DNA from: Carallia brachiata
Taxonomy: Eukaryota; Streptophyta; Magnoliopsida; Malpighiales; Rhizophoraceae
DNA length: 64,000 nt
Assembly: GCA_021464245.1 (NCBI GenBank)
Contig: JADCRB010000001.1
Coordinates: 310,001-374,000 of the forward strand
Direction: 5' to 3'
Shown in pieces: positions 1 through 12,472 of this stretch. The translations under genes and the position numbers were made by a program. The notes under the pieces were generated by a model that saw only the letters and a list, made by a program, of their open reading frames with translations, did no database searches and was not told where the DNA came from. How positions within the stretch are numbered: the stretch's first letter is position 1; each line of letters opens with the position of its first letter.

Positions 1-3000
1 CGAGCTCTTTTTCAAGCAGCTTTATTTTCATCTCACTTGCTTTCTTCTTCTCTTCAGTCCATTTATCCAGTTTATCACCCATTGACTTGCATGCATTTTC
101 TATTTTTGTTAAAAGGCGCTCCCATACGTTTTCCTTTTTCACCACCTCCTCTTTTCCATAAAACTCGTCAAACCCAAGAGGTAGGAACTGAACTTTGTCA
201 GGGTCCACATCTTCTCCTTCTTTCAAAGGCGGCTGCCAAAACAAGCGAACCCCATATTCTTCATCCTCAACAAAGTTGATTATTCTTCCCGTTTTTGTGT
301 GCAGGATGACAGGATCTTCAGTATATATAAGCTTTGATGGATCTTTAGGATCAGGTTCTGGTTCCTTATTAAGAATAACGAATTCCGGCACCTCATCTGA
401 TTAAATGAACGCAAAAAGCGTAAAACATCAAGCTACTATGTAAAAGGCAGGAACATGTTCCAGAGAAAAAATAATGTCAAAGGCCAGCTATCCTATAATA
501 AATAATTTGACCAAGAGTCAACATGATTAAAGGAAAAAGAAGAAAAATGGAAATTTGTAATATCATTGTGTAGTACTTTTTGGACCAGCCATAATAGCTA
601 CCTACGCAGCGAAGCACAAGAAGAATGCAGAAAGTTTCTACTAACATGTTGGCATAATTACAGTTACTGAAAGGTCTTAGCAAAGGACCTACAAATTAAA
701 CCATTTTAGGACAAGAACTGTATGAAAAAAGGCCTGGCTAGCTAAAAATGTGCTTTCAAATAGTAGAGACCAACATTTTATATTCTGCTTCATTTTATAT
801 TCTGCTTCTAGACCAAAGACTAACATTTTATTTTCTGCTTCATGTGGAGGTCATTTCACCAGCTGCCTTTTGGCTTTTATAAAAATAACCTACATAATGG
901 AACATGTGACGAAGAAGCAAAGGCTCTCTCTCTCTCTCTCTCTCTGTTTTTTTCTTCTGCTGGCAAACCAATGATATTTCTAGCTAAAGAGTGGAAGCAC
1001 ATAAGAATATTTGTCACCTACAAGCAATGGCTTTGCAGTTTCCCTTGGGGTTATGAAGAGGTATACCTTTAGACCACCAGTACTCAAGTTCGGAAGGCAT
1101 AGGTAGCCTCAAAGGAGCTTTGTAGAAGGAGTTTAACCACATTTCTCTTTCTTGATCCACCTCTTGCACGTATCTTTTCCAATAATCAGGAACCTGCCAG
1201 AAAAGCATATTTAACACTTACAGTCCACAAGTCACTGAAAAAACCAAGACGAGACTTACTTCATAGAACTGATTAATGAAGCCTGGGGCCATCCACACAT
1301 CTTCTTCTTCATAAAAATATGGATGTTGAGGATCACTATATGGACCTCTCTCTTCCCTGACCACTGTAAACAAAGCAATCAGAAACAAATGAAACGTTAC
1401 ATGGTAGATAAAATGCAACAACTTGTCATACAGAAACAGACATTCGTGGGCAAAACCCAAAATTATAAATATCACTTTGAATTCTTTGATTGAAAATATA
1501 AGTTCAATGATAGGTCAGAAAAGCTGACACAAATGTTCGTTGAGGGGGCACCGGCTTAGACAGCCTAGCATATAGTCATCTGCTAGTGATCCATGGTTTT
1601 TTAAGAACCCACTCAGTGAAACAATTGAGAGGCCACATGCTTCAGGAAAAAAGGAAGACAGGCCATAGGCAAAAGGATTTGCAACCTCATCAAGTGTACT
1701 GCCCCCTGAATTGTGTGGCTCAGTTCGGCTCATCACACAATTCAGGGAATGGTAAGTGAATTGGCCAAATAGATGTTAGTCAGCCTATTTGATCAATGCA
1801 GGAAATGAAGATAACAACTATTTGACTTCATGTATCATGAGTAAGTTTACATTTGTAACACTCATTAGGATGCACAACTTGAAGGGCAAGTTCCGCAATA
1901 ATATATTCTATCTGATAGAACACAAATGAAATAAATTCCCATTGGGCCACTACATGCCATTTGGATATATTCTGAAAATTTATGCCAGATTTTAGATTGG
2001 ATTCATTTTTTATTCTCTTTGCAAAATCAGCATTTCAATCCATGATAAAAAGGTGATCTAAGAAGCATGGTTCAACTCCTTTTATTCATGGGATAAGTCA
2101 TGCCCGGATAAGAATGCTCCAACTTGTCAACATATACTTGGCCCATCACATGCAAACTCAAATCAATGACTTTCAGTTATCCATTCAATGAATATGCAGG
2201 CTATGACATGGAAGAGCAACTAAAAAATGTGGTCTCATTTTCTTCGTAATCAATCATCACCTAACTGTCAGCAGAGTTATTAAGGGTTTGACTTTTTCAA
2301 GCACCTATACGTAGCAAATTTTAACCTAATGTCCCTCTTGTCTTGACAAATAAAATGTTTAATGATACCCATATCAAAACTAGTGACAAAGACGTACTTC
2401 CATCCGGTTTGTTTACAAACATCCGAGCCTTAGCTGCAGCCACTTCTGCTATTCCTGCATGTGCCTGAAAAACCATGTTGTCATAGAATTATCCTTTTAA
2501 ATACTAAAACATATTTCACATTTCAAAGAAACAAATAGATACCGCTGAAATATCTTCATCACAGTCAGTAGCATCTTCAACAAACTCTCCAAAGTAGAAC
2601 CTACCCTGTTTTCCATAACAAATATAGTATTGCATTTTAATCATCAACTGATGTAGAAGGTGGAAAAGGAAGATATGGTTCTGCAATAGTGGGTCCCTAA
2701 AACATTTGGAAGACAATCTTCAAATAAACTTCTGAGGTTTAACCAACAGTTTTAAAAAATTAAAACCAAAAAAATTTCCTTTTGTCAGTTACTATGTTAA
2801 AAAAGACAATTTCTACAGAATGCCAAAAGAAAATAGAATGCAGCATTGGCAACCTATTTATGCAGGTGGAACAACCTATTTATTGACACCATCAGATGTA
2901 CTGCTGCTAGACATAACAACTCCTCACCCCTTCCAGCTAGCATAGCTCCACCTAATTTATGGAATCCTGAGTCATAATTTCCAACCAAGAAACTATGCAA

Positions 3001-6000
3001 CGGATAAAGACTAGGGTGTGGGACCAACAAGAAATCTGTAGTGCAGAAATCTAGCTAAGGCATATGATCAGATAATTAATATGATTCTAAGTCTGTTTTG
3101 TCATTCATTTTTGTTAACATTTCTTGACAACATTACTCCGCTGAACTATGAAGTTGAGTCCTCCATTATGGCTTATATTCTGTTACACCTACGTATAGGG
3201 TCCGCTCATTCACTTCATAGACGCCACAGCCATGAAACCTCCCGTGCTTCCATTGACCAGCATATCGATATCGACCTTTCTCCCTGGAAAACAAACGTTA
3301 TCAGCTTCCATAAGTAATCCCGTACCATTTTTCTCGGACACACAAACATTATAAGGTAAAAGCATAAAACAAAACCAACCAGTAATGTCTTTATGACAAT
3401 AAAGCAAAAGTTGTTGCCCTTCTCTTGACAAGAAAATTGTTGAGCTAAAGATGGTTCCAGTTGACACCTAAAACCTGGATGATTAAAACTTGATTTGGCC
3501 TCTTTACAGTCAGTGAGCTCCAACATCTTTTCCTCTCTCTCTTTCAACTAAACAATACACTGAGAATTGTTCACAGTAAATAAATTGGAATAGAGCTGTC
3601 CCCACTACAGTTAGACTGCTAGGAGGATTAATTAAAGGGCGTCCTAGTGCACGAGACTCCCACATTTGTGGGGTCTAGAAAACGATTGATATACACAACC
3701 TTTCCTTTGTTTTAGCGAAGAGGCTGTTTCTAAGATTCAAACCCATGACCACCAGGTCACAATGAAGTAACCTTTCAATTACACCAAGACTCCCCCTTCA
3801 TGTTGGGGGAGTAATATTTATTACTAAATTATTTGTCTGTCTGACAAGCAGAAATACAATTGATTGGTCCAGTATGGAACAGTAAACTGAGGGTTTCCAC
3901 CTAGTGCATTGCTTAGTTGTTAGTTGTTACCAGATGTTGATAGCATGAAATTTGGAAATTGTTGGGTGTTTGGGTTCTTTCCCATCTCTTCTATTCTTTT
4001 TCTCATTAAGATTCATTCAATACCTTCCAACAACATAAAAAACGGATGATCCTATTTGAAAGAGAACTAAGACACATGATCACAACATAGGAAAGTATTG
4101 TGCTCAATCCAGTAACTCCAAGATCAAAGCGAATCCAGGTCTGGAATTAAATCTAACAAAAAAAAAATTAAAGCAAATTCAAGCATAGAGACAATAATGA
4201 AGATATTCAAACTACATTAGAAAAGTATGAACAAACATCAACTTAGGAGAAAGAATTGACAGCTTGATCGGCGAACTTACGGTTTTCTCCCAAATTGTCT
4301 GATCCACTCATCATTCTCATAAAACGGTATCTCATAATGGCCTCCAGCTAGACGCATGCTATCTTCAATATCCATCTCTAGCCATTCTCTGTCTTCTGGG
4401 GACATAAAATCTCTTTTTATAGTGTGCCCCTCAGCACGCATTTTTTCCTCAAGCCTAATAAGACGCATGATATGTCACTCATTTGCTTATCTTCTATAAA
4501 ATATACCATCATATTTCAACTGCTGAATCAAATAAGGTTACAAGGAAAAATTTGGAATAAGACGAATACTTGGAACCAGGCAAAGGTTCTATATCAGGTA
4601 TATCAACTTCAACAACTCCATGACCCTCCATATTGTTTTGAAGCCATTCACCTTCGTACCTACAGAAAATAAGTCGCATCAATTGGAGCACAGAACACAT
4701 GTAATAAGATACAATAGTGAGGACAAGTGTCTTTGCCCCTCCACTCCACATAAAGCCGACAAATCAAATAACCTCCTTCAAGTACCGATCATATGGGCAA
4801 AGTTTAGACTCTCGATTGGTTGGACTTATTGACCCTGCCCCTCAGTCCCCATTCTAGCACAAAACCAAATAATAATCGAGGTCCATCACCCAATTCTAGC
4901 CTGTTACGTAGTTGACTATCACCCTTCAACACATCTATCATCTCTAACAAGCCCAAGTGTCCATCCTAGCCCATCTATTGATTAAAGAAATCCTAGACTT
5001 CTAAACTTTTCTAATTGGCCCTGAAGGCTTCAACAGAGTCAACACACTTTACAACAGATTGACCCGTGGCAGATTACAATATAAAGAACCTAGTTGACAT
5101 AGCACTTTTACGAAAGTACCAACGCTCTTCCATATGCTGGATACATCGTCACAACATGCCATGTGCAAATATAGACATAAATAAAGCAGGCACTACAACA
5201 AATCAAACTAATATCTGAGTAATTTGATTGCTTCGTAGTTCGTCTTTTTCCCAATGGCAACCTTTCCCATGCATTATTTTCCCAATTATTTGAGCAATTC
5301 ATTTTACTTGATGCAATGACTTGGCTACTAAGAAGTCGAGTACTATGCGTAGACAAAAGAAGAGACGTAATTTTTAAGTAGAGAACAAGAAAACCTGACT
5401 AGTCCATCTTCAGCAATATAAACGCCCTTTCCATGAGCCAAGTCATCCCAAACAGTTCCTTCATACCTTAAAGAAAATAACAAAAAAAGACAAAAAAAAA
5501 AGGTGAGCATAGGAATTATCTTCTTCCGGTGTGCGCATGGACAGCTCATGTGTATATTTTGAGAGAATTTTTTTCGCAGTTGGGGGGGTGGGGTGACAGC
5601 AAATTCCTCTATTCAGAAAACTGGCACAGGATGACAGGAATAGTGAGCAACACTCAAGGCGCAAGCTGAGTCAACATGAACACAATTCCAAAGCAATTAC
5701 ATGAACATAAACACTGGAAGGAAACAAACATCACATGTTTACAATTTCCTATACATGGTCTGAACAAATAAATCACAGTGTTCAGAATGCTGATCCTAAG
5801 TTAAAGTTACGCCTAAACACCTGTACAAACAAAATGAAAGAGCAAAAGGAAAAACATTAGAAAATGTAACAACAGGCTCCATATTAGCCGAACCCATCCA
5901 GAATCAGTTCAAGACCCGTGTGAGCTTTTAATTGAAAAGGGAAACCAATACAATATAAACAACGGATAATGTGATACAACTAAATTTGTAACTCCAATTC

Positions 6001-6847
6001 CACAACAAGAATAAAAGCCAGCACATGCTCCCAAGTGTTACGGACTCTCCAATTTTTCCCTCATACCAATACCACAGACAAGGCAAACAAAACTCACAAC
6101 AAAAAACAATAACAGACAAGAAATTCAGCCCAACATTCATGAATTCTATGCAACATATACAAAGGAAAGCCGAAAATCGGAATGGAAGAAGACGTACGAG
6201 CTGCCATCAGGGAAAATGTAGCTAACCCAAGTGAGGAACTCCTCAATCCTATCCAACTCCTCAATAACAGCCTTGGGAGTGCTAATATCGTAATGATTAT
6301 CAGGAATAGCCGGATAAGGCTTCCGGTACGGAACATAAAAAGGAGCAATGGGTGGCTTCCTGCCTTCCTTAACCTCCTCCCTGACGACCTCCCAGTCCTC
6401 CTCGTCGGCCCAGACGGGGTCCCACCCGGGCTTCTGCATCTTCACAGGTGGGTCCATCCACAGCTCCTGCAAATCCTCTTCCGTCCAATTCTCCTTGTCC
6501 TTTGGAAAATCGAACAAGTCCTCGTAGTGGGTGTACTTCCTCTCCTCCTCTTCCTGCATCCTCTTGTGGCTCTTGCTTTCCAGTACTTGGGAGAACCGAG
6601 AAATGTTCCTCTCCGGCGTGTTGTCCCACTCCGGCGGCTCGTCGCCCGGGCGGACGTAGGGGACCTCGACGGCCCCCTCGGCTCCACCGGGCGCGTAGTC
6701 GTAGTCGGAGTCGGAGTCGGAGTCTGAATCGGAATCGGAGTCGGAATCGGAGGAAGAGGAGAGCTTGCTGTCGGCATTTGGGTCTTCTTTTTCTTGTTGT
6801 TCTTGGGCGGTGGCTTTCGGGTCGTCAGGCTCATCGTTGTTGGCCAT
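1..6847 (-). CDS. TIC100: TIC100, chloroplast inner-envelope translocon subunit (MORN-repeat protein), 3' part off the window
   Basis: TIC100 is a subunit of the 1-MDa TIC complex that imports proteins across the chloroplast inner envelope. Joining splice sites with matching phases gives exons (minus strand) 6847-6198, 5466-5395, 4659-4570, 4454-4281, 3283-3193, 2605-2543, 2464-2398, 1363-1260, 1193-1067 and 396 to beyond 1. This codes about 611 residues of a protein usually near 870. An acidic N-terminus with a Ser-Asp tract (residues 30-49) precedes three MORN-type repeats beginning near residues 209, 241 and 332, with signatures YEGTVWDDLAHGKGVY, YEGEWLQNNMEGHGV and YAGQWKHGRFHGCGVY. The following region contains EERGPYSDPQHPYFYEEEDV and QEREMWLNSFYKAPLRLPMP, which match TIC100 as I recall it. 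The visible C-terminal part is charged (WTEEKKK near the edge). The start is the ATG at 6847. Very sure of the family; the 3' end is missing. Confidence 0.93.
3636..3797 (-). mobile_element. Au-type tRNA-derived SINE in TIC100 intron 4
   Basis: Read on the minus strand, about 160 bases match the plant Au SINE layout. The head is tRNA-like (GTCTTGGTGTAATTGAAAGG, an A-box-like stretch). Next come a 'gtgacc...ggtcatgggtttgaatc' B-box block, 'aaacagcctctt', 'ctagaccccacaaatgtggg', and the ending 'ctcgtgcactaggacgccctt'. It lies in the intron between the exons at 4454-4281 and 3283-3193, in the same orientation as the gene. Ends are accurate to a few bases. No clean target duplication was identified. 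Confidence 0.8.
6703..6760 (-). repeat. Ser-Asp-coding hexanucleotide repeat in TIC100 exon 1
   Basis: About ten imperfect copies of a six-base unit (gagtcg / gaatcg on the plus strand) encode the alternating Ser-Asp tract of the TIC100 N-terminus. It is in frame, so length changes by whole units would keep the reading frame. Acidic, low-complexity N-termini of this kind are usually disordered. Confidence 0.8.
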
Positions 6848-7029
6848 TGATTAAGAGTTTGAGTTGTGAGGTTAAGGATAAGACTGATGGAACGGCTGCT
6901 CGGCTGCTGTTGCTGTTGACGTTGCTGCTGCTGCTGCGTAGTTGTGTTTTGTTGGGCGAAGATTGCAAAGTTGTACGGCTAATTTATGTGTTCTTTGCCA
7001 TTGTCTGGTAGCTGACTTTCCGCGATTTA

Positions 7030-7375
7030 TTTGGATATTTAAAAAGTTACGAAAAAAAAAAAATGAAAAAAAAATTATTTAAATTAAAAAAAAAATTATG
7101 AAAAAATAATTAAAAAAATAAATAATAATTTATGAGAAAAAATTTACGTGTGAAAAAATTATTTAAATTAATAAGAAAGTTATAAAAAAATAAAATAATT
7201 AAAAAAATAAATAATAATTTATAAAAAAATTATAAAAAAATATTATTGTTTTGATTGATTAAAAAGTTTTGAGATATTAAAAATTATAAAAAAATTTAAG
7301 ATAATATATTATTTTTTTAATTAAAATTTTCTGGTCGTTTTCTTTTCTCATTAAATTCTTACAACCCAAACACAC
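7030..7375. repeat. AT-rich spacer with an internal tandem duplication, possible MITE relic
   Basis: This is very A/T-rich sequence in which a block of about 75-100 bases (aaattatttaaatta...ataataatttat) occurs twice, near 7070-7145 and 7155-7235. The right end (cttacaacccaaacacacg) resembles the termini of other MITEs in the window, and a weak partner (gatttatttggat) sits near 7025. No target duplication was found, so the MITE reading is tentative. It lies just upstream of TIC100. Confidence 0.35.
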
Positions 7376-7810
7376 GAGAGGATTTTCATCCTTGGCCAAT
7401 TTTGTAACATCATGCTGTATAATTTATAGCTTAGCCATTAGCAGTATTAAATAAGAGTTTGATTATATAGATACATTTAGTAAAGTAGTGAGAAATATTA
7501 TAATTAATTTAATAGTATTTAATAAATTTTTTTATTTTTTATTATTTTTCTTAAATTTAATATATTTTTTATAATTCAATAATCTAAATTATTATGTGTT
7601 TACTGCATTCTCATCTATTTGTATTTATAAAGCATTTTAGATCTAATAATTTATTTAATTTTTTAAATTTAATTATCAAATAATTTATATTACATTTCAA
7701 GTCTTTTTTTCTCATTAAAGCTATTAGAGTAACGATAAAAAAAATTTTATGAATAATATCTAAAATTTGAATTACAAATCTTTCTCTCAAAATGTACACA
7801 CAATCACTAA

Positions 7811-8098
7811 GGATGTATTTGTTTGCATGAAAATATTTTATAAAATTTTTTTTTTTTCATTTTCTGGCGTTTGTTTTATGTAAAATATTTTACAAAAAAA
7901 AAATTTAGGAAAAATTTGGGAAAATTTTTGAGGTTTTCAGAGAAAATAACTGCTCTTTTTTTTGAGTTGATGTTATTTTCAGGAAAAATACAAAGTATAC
8001 TTTAAATAAGTGATAAAAAATTATTATTTTCACTATAAATATTTTTTTTTATAAATATTTTACAAATATAAATTATTTTATAACAAACAAACGGACTC
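7811..8098. mobile_element. MITE, PIF/Harbinger-like, family A copy 1
   Basis: A 288-bp element with inverted termini (left GGATGTATTTGTTTG, right reverse-complement GAGTCCGTTTGTTTG), flanked by TAA at 7808-7810 and 8099-8101. A three-base TAA/TTA target duplication is typical of PIF/Harbinger MITEs. It contains no coding sequence. The inner part matches the element at 12190-12469 in the same orientation, including a shared 'attattttcact.taaatat' block. Confidence 0.72.
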
Positions 8099-8101
8099 TA
8101 A

Positions 8102-9807
8102 ATTGCTAAATATCTTCCGGTATGAAATTACACGCCTTTAATGTAGCTTGCACAAGTCCATTCATGTTTTGAACTTTAAATAATTATTATTAGAGTAATG
8201 ATAAATATTCTAAAAATTATATTATAAAATATTTTAAAATTTATTATTATGAGAATAATTATTAATTATTTTAATACTATTAAACTAAAAAAAATTGATG
8301 AATATTTTTATAATTATAAATTTTAAAAAATTTCATAACACAATTTTTAAAAATTTATCATTACTCTTATTATTAATTATCACAATTTTTATACAAATGA
8401 GTGCACTGCTCATGCACTTAAGCTGCTTTTAGCGGCCAATTACAAAATGTAATGATAAAGTTACATAAATTTTTAATTTTAAGTTTAAGATTTAAATTTT
8501 AATCTCCACGGGCAGAAAAAAATTGCCTTTTTTTTGTGATAGTTCAATTCGTATTCACTGGGTAATTTATGTTAAATTTTTATGCCTCAAAGCAGCGTAC
8601 AACATATTTTAGCCGTGATTTTTGATGAGTTCTTTGCGTAAGTATTTAATTTTTTTTTTTCTAGGAGTCTATCTAAGTAATTAATCATTATTTGTGATGA
8701 GTTTAGGATCAAAAAAAGTGTGTGAGCCGAGGGCGTCTATATTTTAATTAAGAGCACTACTAAATGGCACTCTTTAAATAACAGCAAAGCAGCCATACAG
8801 TCTATTTTATATTATTTAATATTTATTTAATTTTTAAATTTAAATTTAATTATTTAATAATTTTATATTATTTTAATATCAATTAAAGAATTCTACCTAA
8901 TATCTTCCTTTAATTAATGGTTCACGAGAACTTCGCTGGTTGACTTTGTGAGAATGTGGATGTAGGCTTTTTTTTTTTTTTTTTTGAAAGAGTAATATTA
9001 AGTAATTTTAAATAATTAATAATGAGTAATTATGTTATTGTATTTGATATTTTTTTATTTTTATTTTTTTATAATTTAATTATTTAATAATTATTATTAC
9101 TTTACAATTATTCTAAAGCTGTTTAAGTGAAGTGATTGATTTTTCCTTTTCGGAATGGATTCTGACTTCCCACTTGTGGCTCTGAAAATCTATTGAAAAC
9201 TGAAGGAACAAAAGATGCGAAGATTGCCAGAAGCTTTCAACAAACTTGAATTTAATTTTGATCTCATTTAAAAATATTTAATAATTTTTTTAATCTTTTA
9301 TAAATTTAATTATTTAATAATTTATATTTATTTTAAAGTTATTTAAATAAAATTATTAATTTTTTTCTTTCAACCTTTTCTGTTTGGGTGTTTTGACTGC
9401 AATTGATATTTCCTAAAGTAACATCTTAGGAGGTCTGGATAATAATTAAGATTTTCTATTTTCTTAACCTTCAAATTATTCTAGATATTTTCTTTTCAAC
9501 AGAGATTTTCTTTAATCCTTTATTTATTGTTATTTCCATTTTTGTCTCTAATCAGTTTTATAAATAGGACCAAATATTAGTTTTGTGAGGCAAACCTATT
9601 ATAAATATTATAATTGATATTGAGTATTAATTTTATTGTCAGGTCAATTTTCGTGGGTTCTTTATTTTTTGGTAGATTCCAAAGTTAGGGAATGTTTCTG
9701 TTTGTTTAACATACATCAGTAAAACAAAAATAAAACCAAAAAAAACAAAAACAAAAACCTACATCAGTAACATTGTTTCTTCTTGTCCTTGCCACTTGCC
9801 AGCAATT
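8102..9807. other. Intergenic AT-rich spacer, nothing recognised
   Basis: This is A/T-rich spacer with poly-T runs (for example 8970-8986) and no open frame or splice-joined coding signal that I could support on either strand. Short similar AT blocks recur, such as 'attatttaataatt' near 8850, 9080 and 9310, which suggests old MITE debris. Confidence 0.6.
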
Positions 9808-9816
9808 AGAATGAAA

Positions 9817-9974
9817 CATTAAGAGAGGTTGAGAATTTATTCTAATGGTAGAGATGAGTGTTCCTTAATTACGAGGTGGGGTTCAACTCCCACCAACCTT
9901 ATTTTCTCCTCTAACCTCATTTTCTCTTCCCCTTGCATGTCTAATAAGCCTTGCTCTAAACCAAAAAAAAAAAA
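9817..9974 (+). mobile_element. tRNA-derived SINE with poly(A) tail and 9-bp target duplication
   Basis: About 158 bases with Pol III-like boxes, an A-box-like 'taatggtagagatg' and a B-box-like 'gggttcaactccc', end in an A-rich tail (9962-9974). The flanks carry an exact 9-bp direct repeat, agaatgaaa, at 9808-9816 and 9975-9983. Internal promoter, A-tail and target duplication together support a retroposed SINE. I could not assign it to a named family. Confidence 0.72.
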
Positions 9975-10259
9975 AGAATGAAAGGTTAACAATTTAGTGG
10001 CTTTCTTTGTGAAGAAATCTTGATTTAAATAAACTTATGTCTAAGTTCTCTCATCTTTTGTGCAGTTTTAAAGCACTGTACTCAATTTTTTTTGATTTGG
10101 TTGCTCTAAGTAAAATTTAAACACATCTGTAAAACGATCCATTAAATTCCCTTGTCGAAATTAATTAGCAACGGGGACAATACTTTCTTATGACTTAAGT
10201 TATACAATTTGGGGCTAGACTCTGTGTTTTGTGATAATTAATCCTTTAGTTTTCAAAAT

Positions 10260-10560
10260 CACAAATTGTTATTTTCTTTTGTCCACCGTGATAGTCTCCC
10301 CCACCGAAGGTGGCAAGTTTGTAACGAATTAGCATGTGTTTTACATTAGCGACCTACGTTCAACTTCCTACAGGCATATCTCTCTCCTAGCGGAAAAAAA
10401 AGAAAAGAAGCTGTAAGTTCCGTATTCAACAATGGTTGTGGTATCCAATAGTGGAGCCACCCTCCGTTCTACCAATACTCAGTTGTGGGCCTTTCTTTAT
10501 GAAAGTTGGTTGAATAAAAATGCAACAGTCGTATAATATTAATTTTAACTTGTATACAAT
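10260..10560. repeat. Dispersed repeat related to 47140-47400
   Basis: About 120 bases (near 10420-10540) containing 'tatccaatagtggagccac' and 'atgaaagttggttgaat...gcaacag' resemble 47270-47390 ('tatccagtagtagagtcac', 'aagtaattgaatgaagcattac') in order and spacing. The stretch before it has a B-box-like 'gttcaactt', so a tRNA-derived SINE family is possible. Boundaries are not defined. Confidence 0.4.
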
Positions 10561-11480
10561 AAATAATATAATCAGATTTTTTTTCTTGTTAAAAAAAAAC
10601 AAGTGATGGTATCCATAATTTTTTTGTCAAAAAACAAGGGAAAGTATGGATGATTATGCCTACAATCCTGTAAGGTAGAATTGCACTATATACAGCATAT
10701 AGTAGTTTGATTAAATTTTTTGCTTAACTTTTTGGATTTTTCTTCCCTAAAACAAAACAGCAGATGATTAAAAAAATAATTATGAATTACTTTTCAAAGA
10801 AATAGCAGCTGAAAGTTTTTTTTTTTGACTAAATTGCCCCAGTAATGATAGTTCGGTTTTTCACTGCATTGTTTGATGTTTTTTTTCATATATTTTTGTT
10901 TTAATTTTTTACACAATTAACCGCATGAATAATTGTAAGGGATTTGAAACTTCATAATATCTTTGATCTTTAACATTTTGTTTTATTATTTTGATTTATT
11001 TACATTTTTTGATTTCCTTTGATAGTTGTTTTTTTTAAACAATAATAAAAAATAGGTAAAAAAATAAATTTTCAAAAAAAATTTTTAGATTTATTATTAT
11101 TATTATTTAAAAAAAACTTTACAGTGAATTTCTAAAACAAAAACATTATGTCTTAAATAACCATTTTTCAATTTTAACAACAATTAACGATTAATTTAAC
11201 TAAACACTTAGTTTCATTTTATTTATTAGCAACAACAATTAGTAAAAGTAACCAGTAATAACAATTGAAAATATTAATAGTATTCACTAACAGTAAAACC
11301 AAACATGACTATAAAAGAGTAAATACCGCGGTACCCAGTAAGAGTAAGCAGCCTCTCCTGCAATTGTGCAGAATCAAATACAAGTTTAACTTCATTTTGC
11401 ATTTCAAAGCATTCGAACGATTGCGTATATAGCGACTTTACAATTGAACCACGTCGTGTGGTGATGATAGTGTCCATTAT
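10561..11480. other. Intergenic AT-rich spacer
   Basis: A/T-rich spacer with no supported gene. A 67-codon minus-strand open frame at 11274-11477 has no recognisable domain or promoter, and I do not call it. Confidence 0.55.
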
Positions 11481-11483
11481 TGT

Positions 11484-12100
11484 CTTTTTTTTTTTTTTTT
11501 TTGGTGCGGATGGAAGGGAAAAAAATTAAAATAAAAACTAAAGACTAAGAAGAGCAAGAAGAAACAGTTAACTATGATAAAACACCACACCAACCCTGTC
11601 CCCTACTAGAAGCAAGCACACACTCGCGGAGGATGGAATAAGAACACTTCCTCTTGGGCATGAGAAGCTCCCAGTTTCACAAAAAAGCTGCATAGGAATT
11701 CCTTTCGCACAGAATATGCCTAAACTCCAAATACCAATCCATGTTCCGGAGACAACAAATATCTCCCAGCAACACACCAAGAGGATAAGAGGTATCGGAA
11801 ATTTGATTGATAAGTTTCAAAACCTCCAAGGAATCACTATCAAGGATAACTTTCCTGAACCCCACGTCCCAGCAAATCTCCAGCCCTCCTCTTATGGTCA
11901 AGAGCTTACCAACTATATTGGTTGTGACTCCCACAGGTGCCATAAAACCCCCCTCTTCACACGTCTAAATCATCACGCATCACACCACCAAAACCAACCC
12001 TACAGGGATTGGCCAAGGAGCTGTCATCAGTATTACACTTAACCCAACATGGTTCTGTAGCAACCCACCGCACAACCCACAGGGGAGATCTATGTTCAAT
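11484..12100 (-). pseudogene. 5'-truncated LINE relic: RNase H-like domain, short 3' UTR, poly(A)
   Basis: On the minus strand, 12090-11960 reads RWVATEP.WVKCNTD...FGGVMRDD, the start of the RNase H-like domain found at the C-terminus of plant LINE polyproteins. After a frame break near 11960, the frame at 11943-11680 continues with GLEICWDVGFRKVILDSDSL and CERNSYAAFL, the later RNase H blocks. Downstream lies a short non-coding stretch and a run of about 20 A's on the minus strand (T's at 11486-11505), as expected for a LINE 3' end. The frame break and absent reverse transcriptase make it dead. A short 'gacaat' on both sides is too weak to call as a target duplication. Confidence 0.72.
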
Positions 12101-12189
12101 GTTACGGAGCAACATAGAATCCATAATTGTCACACAGTCTGAACTAACCCCACTTTTGCCACACTAAAATGCCCTTGGTTAGTGAGTTA

Positions 12190-12469
12190 TAGTGTGTTTA
12201 TTTCTTATAAAATATTTTATAAGAAAAAATTTTATAAGTTTTTCGGTGTTTATTTCACAGAAAATATTTTACATTCCTAAAATTTAGGAAAAATTTTCAA
12301 ATTTTCAGGTAAAATAATTTCTTCTTTTACAGAGTTGAAGTTATTTTTAGGAAAAACACAAACTGTATTATAAGTAAGTGACAAAGGAAAATCATTATTT
12401 TCACTGTAAATATTTTTTTTTATAAATATTTTATAAATATAAATTATTTTATAATAAACATACAGACTT
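12190..12469. mobile_element. MITE, PIF/Harbinger-like, family A copy 2
   Basis: A 280-bp element sharing the inner sequence of 7811-8098 (aggaaaaa.acaaa.t, attattttcact.taaatat, tataaattattttataa). It is flanked by TTA at 12187-12189 and 12470-12472. The termini are a degenerate inverted pair (left TAGTGTGTTTATT, right reverse-complement AAGTCTGTATGTTTATT). It is non-coding. Confidence 0.66.
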
Positions 12470-12472
12470 TTA

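Noticed and set aside
6025..6065. A YEGKIGES stretch in TIC100 intron 1 resembling a MORN repeat
   Set aside because: Exon 1 joins exon 2 (YEGTVWDD) in perfect phase without it, and a 24-nt exon would be needed; treated as chance.
6182..7011. Long plus-strand open frames opposite TIC100 exon 1
   Set aside because: They are antisense shadows of a GC-richer exon and have no domain.
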